Positions 15,718 to 23,416 of a stretch of 39,340 nt of DNA are shown here, one piece after another. A program made the position numbers and the translations under genes. The notes under the pieces were generated by a model. The model searched no databases. It saw only the letters and a list, made by a program, of their open reading frames with translations, and was not told where the DNA came from. Each line of letters begins with the position of its first letter. The stretch's first letter is position 1. The DNA is from Candidatus Aerophobetes bacterium Ae_b3b (GTDB lineage Bacteria > Aerophobota > Aerophobia > Aerophobales > AE-B3A), in NCBI GenBank assembly GCA_005223085.1, contig NJBP01000013.1, positions 1 to 39,340 on the forward strand. The letters are read 5' to 3'.

Positions 15718-16794
15718 TTACGGGAATACCAGACCCTTAATAGCATTGTCCTTTCGGTCTCTAATGGTTTTCAATCCAGCCAGAACATTATCCAGAGAAA
15801 ATCTGTGGGTAATTAAAGAGCTAACATCGACAAGTTTCGTATCGATAGCCTGAAGAGCAGTAGCCCAGGTAAAAGGTGCCAGCCAGGAGAATCGGATGGT
15901 CTTATCCCATAAAAGTGAGTCAAGAGCGGGAACTTTGAGAACATCATTGGGGCCGGGAAGGCCAAAGTAAACTACTACAGCCTTTCTTCCAGAAATCGTG
16001 AGGGCATCCTGCATTGGCTTTAAAGCTCCGGTGGCACAGATAACTCTATCAGCCATCCTTCCTTCAGTTAGCTCCTTAATTTTTTCTGGTAAATCATCAA
16101 TGTAATAGGGGGAATTTTTTTCTTTAATATTTAAAATGAAGTCTGCTCCTAGCTTCTTTCCCAGTCTGAGTCGATAGTCCCTCGTGCCGACCAGTACTAC
16201 AGTTCCTGCTCCTCTTGATTTGGCCATTTGAGTCATCATCAGCCCTATGGGACCGGGCCCAAAAATTACGCAGAAATCACCCAAAGAAATGTTCAGATTA
16301 TTAATCCCATAGGTGGCGCAGGATAATGGCTCGGTAAAGGCTGCCTGCTCAAAGCTAACCCTTGAGGGAAGTTTATGGATACCGGTATATTTAGATTTAA
16401 CATATTCGGCAAAGGCACCATTGGTAGATACTCCAATCACACTTTTATTTTCACAGAGATTAACCATTCCTCTGGCACAAACTCCGCAGGCGCTGCAGTA
16501 CTGAACCGGATCTACGGTGACTCGGTCCCCAGCCTTGAATAATCCTTTTTCCTGAGGAATTCTTCCCACTTCGGCCACCTCTCCAGAAAATTCGTGGCCT
16601 AGAATCAAGGGTCCCTTACCGGTGGGTGTTTCCAGAGGGCTTAACCCCCAATAATAGGCAATATCTGATCCACAGATGCCACAGGCTTTGACCTTGACCA
16701 GAACTTCATCTTCTAAAGGAGAAGGAAGGGGGACCTGTTCCAATCTCATCTCTTCTGGCTCATAAAAAACCTGCGCTTTCATCATTTTAGGCAT
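15718..16794 (-). CDS. Zinc-dependent medium-chain alcohol/polyol dehydrogenase
   Basis: 358 residues of the MDR family (sorbitol/threonine dehydrogenase type). The catalytic zinc site is visible as CGICGSD (Cys38) and GHEF with Glu following, the structural zinc site as C-x2-C-x2-C-x7-C (CSACGVCARGMVNLC, about 99-113), and the Rossmann motif as GPGPIG (about 180-185). These enzymes oxidise a secondary alcohol of a sugar or polyol with NAD(P). It follows the isomerase gene on the same strand (22-bp gap), so both probably act on one sugar, perhaps the substrate of the permease whose fragment sits at 9183. That link is inference. The exact substrate is not predictable. Confidence 0.88.
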   Translation of the reverse strand: MPKMMKAQVFYEPEEMRLEQVPLPSPLEDEVLVKVKACGICGSDIAYYWGLSPLETPTGKGPLILGHEFSGEVAEVGRIPQEKGLFKAGDRVTVDPVQYCSACGVCARGMVNLCENKSVIGVSTNGAFAEYVKSKYTGIHKLPSRVSFEQAAFTEPLSCATYGINNLNISLGDFCVIFGPGPIGLMMTQMAKSRGAGTVVLVGTRDYRLRLGKKLGADFILNIKEKNSPYYIDDLPEKIKELTEGRMADRVICATGALKPMQDALTISGRKAVVVYFGLPGPNDVLKVPALDSLLWDKTIRFSWLAPFTWATALQAIDTKLVDVSSLITHRFSLDNVLAGLKTIRDRKDNAIKGLVFP

Positions 16795-16816
16795 GAGGTC
16801 TCACCTCTTAAAGGAT

Positions 16817-17731
16817 TTATTTCCATTTGAGCTTTATAAAAAGGTTATCCAGGTATCTTTTGCAGTGGGCCGTAATCTCCCAGGCGTTTGGCCAAAAGCA
16901 AAGATCAATAGACCACCATCCGGAATTATAGCCAGCCTCAATCAGGGCTGTCAGAAGAGCCTCAAAGTTCAGTAACCCTTTACCAAAAGGTACATGCGTA
17001 CTGGTCTCGTTGTCGTGAAGGGTATTGTCAGAGTCAATTAAGTGGACATGTCCGATTTTACCCTTTAGTAGACGGACAAACTCCATTTCACCACCGCAGA
17101 GCTTATCTAATGGAGGTTCCTGTTTAGCTGCTACTGCCGAGCACATATGAGCATGACAGCTATCAAAGAGAAACTTAAAATTCGGCCGATCAACTTCATT
17201 TAATAGTCTCATGATCTCATGGGGCTTATTGAAGATAAAACCTGGTTCAAATTCCCAGACCACCAGAGTATCTACCTTGGCAGCCTTATCGGCACAGCTT
17301 CTGAACATGTTAACTACTCTATCCCAGGCAACCTGGTAATCAAGCCATTCCGGGAAAGGAGTGTGAGTGACAGTATCTACCCGAATAGCTTTGATGCTGC
17401 AATCCACACAGAACTCCAGGCTTCGATCAAACATCTCCTCGTACTGCTTGACCACTTTGGGATCACCCTCGGCAAATGGAAGCGACCAAAGATCAGCGGC
17501 ATAGGCGGGAACTTCCAGTCCCTTTGATTTTAACATCTCCATTAGCCCTTGTCTCTTCTTTTTGTTGGGATATAGATCAGGATGAGCATGGGGTTTGAAT
17601 CCGCCTAATTCAACTCCATCAAATTTAAGAGCCTCCAACTGGCGAGCCACCTCTTCAAGTTCTACTGGATGATCAGCATAGGGCCCGATGGCATAAGCCC
17701 AGCTACCAATAGAGATTTTTGGAAAGATCAT
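16817..17731 (-). CDS. Sugar phosphate isomerase/epimerase (AP endonuclease 2-type TIM barrel)
   Basis: 304 residues of the xylose isomerase-like TIM-barrel family (PF01261). Metal-ligand style positions are visible: ELGGFKPHAHPD (about 40-52), VWEFEPGFIF (about 155-165, Glu), FDSCHAHM (about 190, Asp/His), IGHVHLIDSDN (His/Asp) and a late Glu/Asp segment (WWSIDLCFW). Family members isomerise or epimerise keto-sugars with a divalent metal. It is the first gene of a two-gene minus-strand operon with the MDR dehydrogenase and has its own promoter at 17796-17824. The ribosome site AGGAGG lies a few bases upstream of the ATG. Confidence 0.85.
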   Translation of the reverse strand: MIFPKISIGSWAYAIGPYADHPVELEEVARQLEALKFDGVELGGFKPHAHPDLYPNKKKRQGLMEMLKSKGLEVPAYAADLWSLPFAEGDPKVVKQYEEMFDRSLEFCVDCSIKAIRVDTVTHTPFPEWLDYQVAWDRVVNMFRSCADKAAKVDTLVVWEFEPGFIFNKPHEIMRLLNEVDRPNFKFLFDSCHAHMCSAVAAKQEPPLDKLCGGEMEFVRLLKGKIGHVHLIDSDNTLHDNETSTHVPFGKGLLNFEALLTALIEAGYNSGWWSIDLCFWPNAWEITAHCKRYLDNLFIKLKWK

Positions 17732-17795
17732 ATCTTTTTACCTCCTTAAAGCTAATTAAACCACTGCAACTAATCCCGAAACTGTGCCTCAAACC

Positions 17796-17824
17796 ATCTT
17801 AGCATATCTTTCACTCTACGTCAA
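17796..17824 (-). promoter_or_regulatory. Sigma70-type promoter of the isomerase-dehydrogenase operon
   Basis: On the minus strand: -35 TTGACG (17824-17819), a 17-bp spacer, -10 TAAGAT (17801-17796), about 65 bases before the isomerase start. Good agreement with the bacterial consensus. Confidence 0.65.
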
Positions 17825-17864
17825 TTTTCCATAAAAATTCCTTTGCTCCAGGGCAATATGGTAG

Positions 17865-17893
17865 TTGAAAATTAATTTAACAAGCTTTAATCT
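17865..17893 (+). promoter_or_regulatory. Possible weaker upstream promoter
   Basis: TTGAAA (17865-17870), a 17-bp spacer and TAATCT (17888-17893), pointing toward the thiamine operon. It lies 107 bp before the stronger promoter at 17972, in a short AT-rich region, so it may be chance. Confidence 0.3.
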
Positions 17894-17971
17894 AAAAGAG
17901 TGAATATGTTAGACCAAGGGAATCTTTTAGGTTTTCGAGAAAAGTTCTCCAGGTCCATCCATCGCGCAGAA

Positions 17972-18000
17972 TTGACTTTCCTCCTTCTATACGCTATGAT
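17972..18000 (+). promoter_or_regulatory. Near-consensus sigma70 promoter of thiD2E-tsaE-tsaB-rimI
   Basis: TTGACT (17972-17977), an exact 17-bp spacer and TATGAT (17995-18000). The transcript would carry a leader of about 135 bases that includes the REP-like palindrome. No TPP riboswitch core (CUGAGA with the partner loops) was found in the leader. Confidence 0.7.
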
Positions 18001-18031
18001 TTTGATTGGTAAATACTTAGTGAACCCCGTC

Positions 18032-18117
18032 ATTGCGCGCGAAGCAATCTCGGTAGTCGCAGGCTTTAGCCTGCGTTTATACGCACCCTAAAGGGTGCGG
18101 CTACTCGCTCTGATTGC
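18032..18117. repeat. REP-like composite palindrome, copy 1
   Basis: Hairpin ATTGC...GCAAT (18033-18048), then GTAG (18053), hairpin GCAGGCT/AGCCTGC, hairpin CACCCT/AGGGTG, and closing CTAC (18101-18104). Outer GCAATC (18044) also pairs with GATTGC (18112-18117). The core recurs at 28937-28982. Copy 1 has six extra bases (TTATAC-like) between the two inner hairpins. This is the layout of extragenic REP-type repeats. Confidence 0.8.
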
Positions 18118-18141
18118 AAAGATTATCCCCTGGAGTCTATA

Positions 18142-19194
18142 GTGAATGGGAAGAGAGAAATTTATCGAATAATGGATGTCAATCTTGATCGGGCAAGCGA
18201 AGGTTTGAGAGTAATAGAAGATGCAGTTCGATTTGGCTTGAACGATTATCATCTTACCCAAAAGGTGCGGCAGTTACGTCACTTTTTAATAAAGGTAGCT
18301 GAAGAGATTCCTCACTTTAGATGGAAGCAGCGCATGAGCTGCCGAGAGGTGGAAAAAGACGTAGGAGCAAGACTGGGGAAAGAAGAAAAAAGAGAAGGGT
18401 TTGAGAATCTGGTGAAAGCTAACTTTAGAAGAGTCCAAGAGGCTGAAAGGAGTCTAGAGGAGTTTGTTAAGCTGCTTTCTTCAGAATTAGGGCAAAGATT
18501 TAAGAAGCTTCGTTTTCAAACCTATTCTTTGGAAAAAAAGGTGGCTATGAGACTGGAAAAAAGATATGATTTCAGCCTCTATGTAATCACCGACTCTAGC
18601 CTGGTCGAAGAGGAAGAGTTCGAAGAAAAATTAAAAGAGGTGGTATCCAATGGAGCCACTATTGTTCAGTTAAGAGAAAAGACCCTGTCTTTGTCGGCCT
18701 TTTTTAAAAAAGCTCTTTTAGTAAGAAAAATGATTCCGGAGGATCTCCTTTTCATTGTAAACGATAGGGTAGATATCGCCGTAGCCTCAGGGGCAGATGG
18801 AGTGCATCTAGGACAGGATGACCTGCCCATCTCGGCTGCTCGCAAGGTCTTGGGAGATCATAAAATCATTGGTGCATCTACCCACTCGGTAGAGCAAGCC
18901 CAGCAGGCAGAAAGAGAAGGTGCCGATTACGTAGCTATAGGGCCTGTTTTTTCCACTGCTACTAAGCCAGGCGTCGGACCTGCTAAGGGGATAGAAATAA
19001 TAGCTAAGACCAAAGAAAAAGTGAATATCCCCGTAATAGCGATAGGGGGGATAAACTCGAACAATGTGGAGAAAACTCTAAAGGCAGGAGCAGACGGGGT
19101 GGCAGTTATAAGTGCTGTATTTAAGGAGGCTAACACTGGTCTAGCCACTAGAAGACTTTCCAAAAAGATCGGGGCTATAAAAAAAAGGAAATAA
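18142..19194 (+). CDS. thiE: ThiD2-ThiE fusion: HMP-P kinase and thiamine-phosphate synthase
   Basis: 350 residues. The N-terminal part (1-140) begins YRIMDVNLDRASEGLRVIED, the signature of ThiD2, a small domain shown in other bacteria to be a strict HMP-phosphate kinase and often fused to ThiE. The C-terminal part (about 145-345) is the ThiE TIM barrel: VIQ-type strand ATIVQLREK, VNDRVDIAVASGADGVHLGQDDLP, IIGASTHS, GADYVAIGPVFSTATKPG, and the phosphate loop IPVIAIGGI. Together they phosphorylate HMP-P and join it to the thiazole phosphate to make thiamine phosphate. The GTG start at 18142 is set by TGGAG six bases upstream. It is the first gene of a plus-strand operon. No other thiamine gene is near. 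Confidence 0.93.
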   Translation: MNGKREIYRIMDVNLDRASEGLRVIEDAVRFGLNDYHLTQKVRQLRHFLIKVAEEIPHFRWKQRMSCREVEKDVGARLGKEEKREGFENLVKANFRRVQEAERSLEEFVKLLSSELGQRFKKLRFQTYSLEKKVAMRLEKRYDFSLYVITDSSLVEEEEFEEKLKEVVSNGATIVQLREKTLSLSAFFKKALLVRKMIPEDLLFIVNDRVDIAVASGADGVHLGQDDLPISAARKVLGDHKIIGASTHSVEQAQQAEREGADYVAIGPVFSTATKPGVGPAKGIEIIAKTKEKVNIPVIAIGGINSNNVEKTLKAGADGVAVISAVFKEANTGLATRRLSKKIGAIKKRK

Positions 19195-19195
19195 G

Positions 19196-19747
19196 TTGGT
19201 CACAGCCTTATCTATAGTGACAAAAAAATATGAAGAAACCCAAAAATTGGGTGAAGAACTGGGCTGCAGGCTCTCTCCTGGTTCGATTTTAGCTTTAACC
19301 GGAGAGTTAGGGAGCGGAAAGACTACCTTAGTTCAAGGAATAGGTAAAGGCTTAGGGATTCAGTCTTTGATTAAAAGTCCTTCCTTTGTTATCATCCACG
19401 AGTACTCGGGTTCCGTGCCCTTATATCATTTTGATCTTTACCGAATAGCTCACCCAGAAGAAATTATTTCCCTGGGCTACCAGGACTATTTTTACCAGAA
19501 AAAGGGTATTGTCGTAATAGAATGGGCCGAAAAGATGGAAGACCTTTTGCCTGCAGAATATCTTAAGATTGAGTTAGAAATAGTGGACTTATTTAAAAGG
19601 AGAATTGCCTTGCGGGCCTATGGTTCTTTCTATAGGAGAGTAATAGAGAAGATGAAAAAAGGGGGTTATTTTGTTGCTTCTGGGTATAGATACCTCGGCA
19701 AAAAAAGGGATTTTGTGCCTGGGAACCAAAGAAAAAGTCCTGGCTAG
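19196..19747 (+). CDS. tsaE: TsaE, ATPase of tRNA t6A modification
   Basis: 183 residues from a TTG start one base after the thiE stop. The P-loop GELGSGKTT is at about 36-44, SPSFVIIHEY at about 62-71 is the TsaE switch region, and HFDLYRI plus IEWAEKM are further family hallmarks. TsaE, TsaB and TsaD make the N6-threonylcarbamoyladenosine of tRNAs reading ANN codons. The family is usually about 150 residues; here the last 30 codons overlap the start of tsaB in another frame by 77 bp and look non-homologous. Confidence 0.93.
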   Translation: MVTALSIVTKKYEETQKLGEELGCRLSPGSILALTGELGSGKTTLVQGIGKGLGIQSLIKSPSFVIIHEYSGSVPLYHFDLYRIAHPEEIISLGYQDYFYQKKGIVVIEWAEKMEDLLPAEYLKIELEIVDLFKRRIALRAYGSFYRRVIEKMKKGGYFVASGYRYLGKKRDFVPGNQRKSPG

Positions 19748-20393
19748 AAAAACGATATCCCCTGGCCAATCCTCTGGAGAGCTCATTCCTTCTCTGGAGA
19801 CTTTAATGAAGAGGGAAAAAATAAAAAATAAGGATCTTCAAGCTGTGGTGGTTAGTTTAGGTCCAGGCTCTTTCACGGGTCTGCGAGTTGGATTGAGTCT
19901 GGCTAAGTCTTTGGCTTTTGCCTTGAAGATTCCTTTGGTAGGGGTTGCTACTCTGGACAGTTGGGTTTTCTTTCTCCTCCGTGAAGGAATTTTTTGTGCG
20001 CTTCGCAGAGCCTATGGGGGTAAGTGTTATGTGGGATTTTACGAAAAAAATCAAGGTAAAACAACAAAGATAGATAGATGTCGATTTCTTTCCTTTAGCC
20101 AGATTAAAGGGTCTTTGGAAAAATTTTCTCCTCAGAAGGTGACTTTTCTTATCCCCACGCAAGAAAGAGAACTTACTAAAGAGCTAAAAAAAATAAAGAA
20201 CACATCATTTCTGCTTCTGGACGAAATATTCCTCATCAAGGCCCTTCTTACACTAGGCGCAGAAAGACTCAAGATAGGAAAAATTGACAATGTTTTTAGC
20301 TTAAGTCCGCTCTATGTCTCATCACCGGAGGTAAGGATTGGACGAGGCAATAAAGATTCGCGCCATGAGAAAAGAGGACATCCCGGAAGTTAG
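19671..20393 (+). CDS. tsaB: TsaB, t6A biosynthesis protein
   Basis: 240 residues from TTG 19671 (GGGGG just upstream). The ASKHA-type N-terminus MLLLGIDTSAKKG and the diagnostic SLGPGSFTGLRVGLSLAKSL (about 63-82) identify TsaB, the non-catalytic partner that dimerises with TsaD. It overlaps tsaE by 77 bp and rimI by 56 bp, a compact operon. Its C-terminal half is divergent, as is usual in this family. Confidence 0.93.
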   Translation: MLLLGIDTSAKKGILCLGTKEKVLARKTISPGQSSGELIPSLETLMKREKIKNKDLQAVVVSLGPGSFTGLRVGLSLAKSLAFALKIPLVGVATLDSWVFFLLREGIFCALRRAYGGKCYVGFYEKNQGKTTKIDRCRFLSFSQIKGSLEKFSPQKVTFLIPTQERELTKELKKIKNTSFLLLDEIFLIKALLTLGAERLKIGKIDNVFSLSPLYVSSPEVRIGRGNKDSRHEKRGHPGS

Positions 20394-20787
20394 CGAGATT
20401 GAGAACCTTTCCTTTCCCAGCCCCTGGTCTTCGAATATCTTTTTCTCGGAACTCGAGAAAGAAAGTTTTGCTTTCTATGATGTTTTAGAATACCGGGATC
20501 GGCTGGTAGGATACGGGGGATATTGGAAAATAAAGAATGAGGCTCATCTGGTTACTTTTGCTATCCATCCAAGTTTCAGAAGGATGGATCTCGGAACAAA
20601 ATTATTAGAGCATCTCCTTAAAAACGCTCAAGACCAATCACTGGATACAATTACCCTGGAAGTCCGAGATTCTAATCTGGCTGCTCAAAGGTTCTACGAA
20701 AGATTTGGCTTTAAGAAGATAGCCGTCCGTGCCTACTATTATTCCGATACCGAGGAGGATGCTATTGTTTATTGGAAGAAGTTGTAA
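20338..20787 (+). CDS. rimI: RimI-type ribosomal protein S18 alanine N-acetyltransferase (GNAT)
   Basis: 149 residues. The TTG start at 20338 is set by GGAGG six bases before it. GNAT features: IRAMRKEDIPEVSEIE at the N-terminus, FPSPWS (typical of RimI), LVTFAIHPSFRRMDLGTKLLEHLL carrying the acetyl-CoA loop, and LEVRDSNLAAQRFYERFGF near the end. RimI sits with tsaB in many bacteria. The usual partner tsaD is not in this operon. The last 26 bp overlap bioY, which converges from the other strand. Confidence 0.9.
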   Translation: MDEAIKIRAMRKEDIPEVSEIENLSFPSPWSSNIFFSELEKESFAFYDVLEYRDRLVGYGGYWKIKNEAHLVTFAIHPSFRRMDLGTKLLEHLLKNAQDQSLDTITLEVRDSNLAAQRFYERFGFKKIAVRAYYYSDTEEDAIVYWKKL

Positions 20788-21370
20788 GTTTTGATTGCAT
20801 GCCGTAACACACTGAAGCTGCCGCTGCGAGTTTAACCATATCACCCGGCAAAAAAGGAATTAATCCTAGATAAAGACCCTGTCCTATTCCAATTCTTAGT
20901 ACACAAGCTAACCAGAGGGTTCCTAAAAAAAGGATAATCCCTTCTCCCACTCCCATAATCAACATTAGGGACCAGAGATTAGCTTTTTTCTTTTTGGCCA
21001 TCCTTCCAACCAGATAAGCAGCTAAAACAAAACCAATGAGATAACCACCTGTGGGTCCAACCAGACGAGACAGTCCCCCCCCGCTAACTCCGGCAAAAAT
21101 AGGTAGGCCCAGCCCTCCTAACCCCAGGTACAACAATTGTGATGAAGCTCCTAACCTTCTACCCAAAATTGCTCCCCCCAGTAGAACAAAGAAGGTCTGT
21201 AGAGTTATGGGGACAGGGGTAAAGGGAAGTGGGATCCATACAAAGGCACCCAGAGCCGTAAGCGCGGTAAAGGAAGCTACTCCTAAGAGATTATAGCTTG
21301 TGCGAGAGAGAGGGATCTCTCGGGCTAATGTGAGTTTTAAACTTTGCGTTATGAGCACCAGCAGCCTCAA
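20762..21370 (-). CDS. bioY: BioY, biotin-binding S component of an ECF transporter
   Basis: 202 residues with about six hydrophobic helices. BioY hallmarks: IPLPFTPVPITLQTFFVLLGGAILG (about 46-70), LYLGLGGLGLPIFAGVSGG (about 80-98) and GPTGGYLIGF (about 105-114). It captures biotin at the membrane; energy comes from a shared EcfT/EcfA module, none of which is encoded here. It is the last gene of the minus-strand fatty-acid cluster, six bases after the EF-G-like gene, consistent with biotin serving acetyl-CoA carboxylase. The extreme N-terminus before ARE (residues 1-15) may be longer than native. Confidence 0.92.
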   Translation of the reverse strand: MRLLVLITQSLKLTLAREIPLSRTSYNLLGVASFTALTALGAFVWIPLPFTPVPITLQTFFVLLGGAILGRRLGASSQLLYLGLGGLGLPIFAGVSGGGLSRLVGPTGGYLIGFVLAAYLVGRMAKKKKANLWSLMLIMGVGEGIILFLGTLWLACVLRIGIGQGLYLGLIPFLPGDMVKLAAAASVCYGMQSKLTTSSNKQ

Positions 21371-21375
21371 CTTAT

Positions 21376-23394
21376 CTAATTTGATTTCTTAGTTTGAGCA
21401 ATTATTCTTTGAGCTGTCTCATCAGGTAATCTCTCGTAATGAGAAAACTTCTTGGCAAAAGCTCCTCTCCCCTGAGTTATGCTGCGAAGGGAGGTTGAAT
21501 AATTGTGAAGCTCCGCCAGAGGGACAGTTGCCCTAATCGTCTGTCTTTCCTGAGAGGGCTCTACTTCTAGAATTTTCCCTCTCCGTGAGCTTAGGTCTCC
21601 GTTGGTATCCCCGAGGAACTCATCAGGTACCTCAACTTCAAGCTCTACAATAGGCTCTAAAAGGATTGGTTTAGCCTGTCCTAGCGCCTTTTTCAGCCCC
21701 ATAGAGCCAGCAATATGAAAGGCTAAGTCCGAGGAATCCACGGGATGGTAGGTACCGTCAAATAGGGTGACCTCCAGGTCTACCATGGGATAAGAGGCTA
21801 AAATTCCTTTTGTTAAGGCCTCTTTGACTCCTTTCTCTACCGAAGGAATATAGCGAGAAGGAATCGCTCCCCCTTTGATTTTGTTTACAAATATAAACCC
21901 TTTCCCTCGAGGTAGGGGCCGAACCCGTAGCCAAACATCCCCATATTGCCCGTGACCCCCCGTCTGACGTTTATACCTTCCCTGTGCTTCTGTGGATAAC
22001 GTAATGGTTTCTCGGTAAGGGACCTTTGGCTGTTCGGTCTGGACCTCAACATTAAATTCGGTCTTTAAGCGGTCAATCATAATCTCCAGGTGTACTTCTC
22101 CTGTTCCAGAGAGGATGGTTTGTCCCGATTCCTTGTCCATCTCTATTTTAAGGAGAGGGTCTACTTTGACTAATTTAGCCAGAGCCATGCCCATCTTTTT
22201 TTCGTCCTTTTCTCCTTTTGGTTTAAGAGCTATGGAAGTGTTGGGTTCAGGAAACTGCAAAGGAGGAAGGGTAATCGGATTCTCTCTGGTACACAAAACA
22301 TCCCCTGTGCCAGTGTTTTTTAGCTTAGCTACCGCTCCTATGTCACCAGCCACTATGCGGGGAGTTTCTTCTCTTGAGTTACCCTGCATTAGGTAAATCT
22401 GGCCTATTTTTTCCTCTGTTCTTTTGGTAGAGTTGTACACAGTGGTGCCTGAGGAAAGGGCACCTGAAAAAACCTTAAAAAGGTTTAGCTCGCCCAAATG
22501 TGCTTCAAGAAGAGTCTGGAAGACAAAGGCAGAAGGGGATTCCTTCTCAGCTGATTCTTTCAGTTGGGGAGAAGGTAAAAAATCTACTACGGTGTCTAAA
22601 AGAAGATCAATTCCTACATTTTTGGTGGCAGAGCCAAAAAGAAGAGGGGTAAATGTATGGCTGCTAATACCGTCTCTCAGACCCTTTTTTATTTCAGCTT
22701 CGGTTAGTTCTTCTGTTTCTAAATATTTTTCAATGAGAGTATCATCCGTTTCGGCAACTGCTTCCAGCAATTTCTTTCTAAACTTTTTTACCTCTTCCTC
22801 CAAGTCCTTAGGAATCTTTACTTCTTTAGCTTTTCCTTCTTCATACACCTTTCCCCTCACGCCTATCAGGTCAACGACTCCCAGGAAGGACTTATCGGAA
22901 GTTATGGGAATCTGTAAAGGAAGACACGTGGTTGAAAATTCTTTTTCTATTCTGGAGGTTAGTTCAGAAAAATCTACGGTTTCTTCGTCCATTTTGTTCA
23001 AGAATATCAAAGGGAAGGCTTTTTCCTCCCGCGCATATTGCCAAGCCTTTCTGGTTTCACTGCCTGTAAGGGTCGAGGGAGTGACAACCATCAGGGCTGT
23101 CTCTGCCACTCTCAGCAATGCTCGAATCCTGGGAATAAAATCTGTAAAACCAGGCCCATCCAAGAGATTAATCTTATGATCCCGCCATGGTAGATGAAAA
23201 AGGGAAGGATTTATACTGAATCCTCGTTTTTTCTCTATCTGATCATAGTCAGAGAGAGTATTTCCCTGGGTTACACTTCCCATTTTATTTATGAGCTTAG
23301 CTTGATAAAGAAAAGCTTCAACCAGGGATGTCTTTCCTGTTCCCTGACCTCCAATTATGGCTAAATTTCTTAGCTTTTCACTAGAAGTTGGCAT
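21376..23394 (-). CDS. EF-G-like translational GTPase (EF-G2 / FusA2 type)
   Basis: 672 residues with the full EF-G domain order. The G domain is noncanonical: P-loop GGQGTGKTS (14-22) instead of AHIDAGKTT, switch I EKKRGFSI instead of ERERGITI, and DGPGFTDF instead of DTPGHVDF, so the catalytic His is replaced by Phe. NKMD and GSA (G4, G5) are kept. Domain IV has GGHGQYGDVWL and GGAIPSRYIPSVEKGV; domain V ends near QGRGAFAKKFSHYERLP. These marks fit the EF-G2 paralog group rather than the housekeeping EF-G. It lies between the DUF4139 gene (22-bp gap) and bioY (5-bp gap). Confidence 0.92.
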   Translation of the reverse strand: MPTSSEKLRNLAIIGGQGTGKTSLVEAFLYQAKLINKMGSVTQGNTLSDYDQIEKKRGFSINPSLFHLPWRDHKINLLDGPGFTDFIPRIRALLRVAETALMVVTPSTLTGSETRKAWQYAREEKAFPLIFLNKMDEETVDFSELTSRIEKEFSTTCLPLQIPITSDKSFLGVVDLIGVRGKVYEEGKAKEVKIPKDLEEEVKKFRKKLLEAVAETDDTLIEKYLETEELTEAEIKKGLRDGISSHTFTPLLFGSATKNVGIDLLLDTVVDFLPSPQLKESAEKESPSAFVFQTLLEAHLGELNLFKVFSGALSSGTTVYNSTKRTEEKIGQIYLMQGNSREETPRIVAGDIGAVAKLKNTGTGDVLCTRENPITLPPLQFPEPNTSIALKPKGEKDEKKMGMALAKLVKVDPLLKIEMDKESGQTILSGTGEVHLEIMIDRLKTEFNVEVQTEQPKVPYRETITLSTEAQGRYKRQTGGHGQYGDVWLRVRPLPRGKGFIFVNKIKGGAIPSRYIPSVEKGVKEALTKGILASYPMVDLEVTLFDGTYHPVDSSDLAFHIAGSMGLKKALGQAKPILLEPIVELEVEVPDEFLGDTNGDLSSRRGKILEVEPSQERQTIRATVPLAELHNYSTSLRSITQGRGAFAKKFSHYERLPDETAQRIIAQTKKSN

Positions 23395-23416
23395 ACTTGT
23401 CCTCCGGTAACTTTAA

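Noticed and set aside
17900-18091. 63-codon open frame before the thiamine operon
   Set aside because: It spans the promoter at 17972-18000 and runs into the REP palindrome; no motif.
18001-18141. TPP riboswitch in the thiD2E leader
   Set aside because: I looked for the conserved CUGAGA core and its partner loops; only the REP-like palindrome is there.
22424-23179. 251-codon open frame antisense to the EF-G-like gene
   Set aside because: A long shadow frame, Ser-rich, over a strongly conserved GTPase gene; codon pattern belongs to the other strand.
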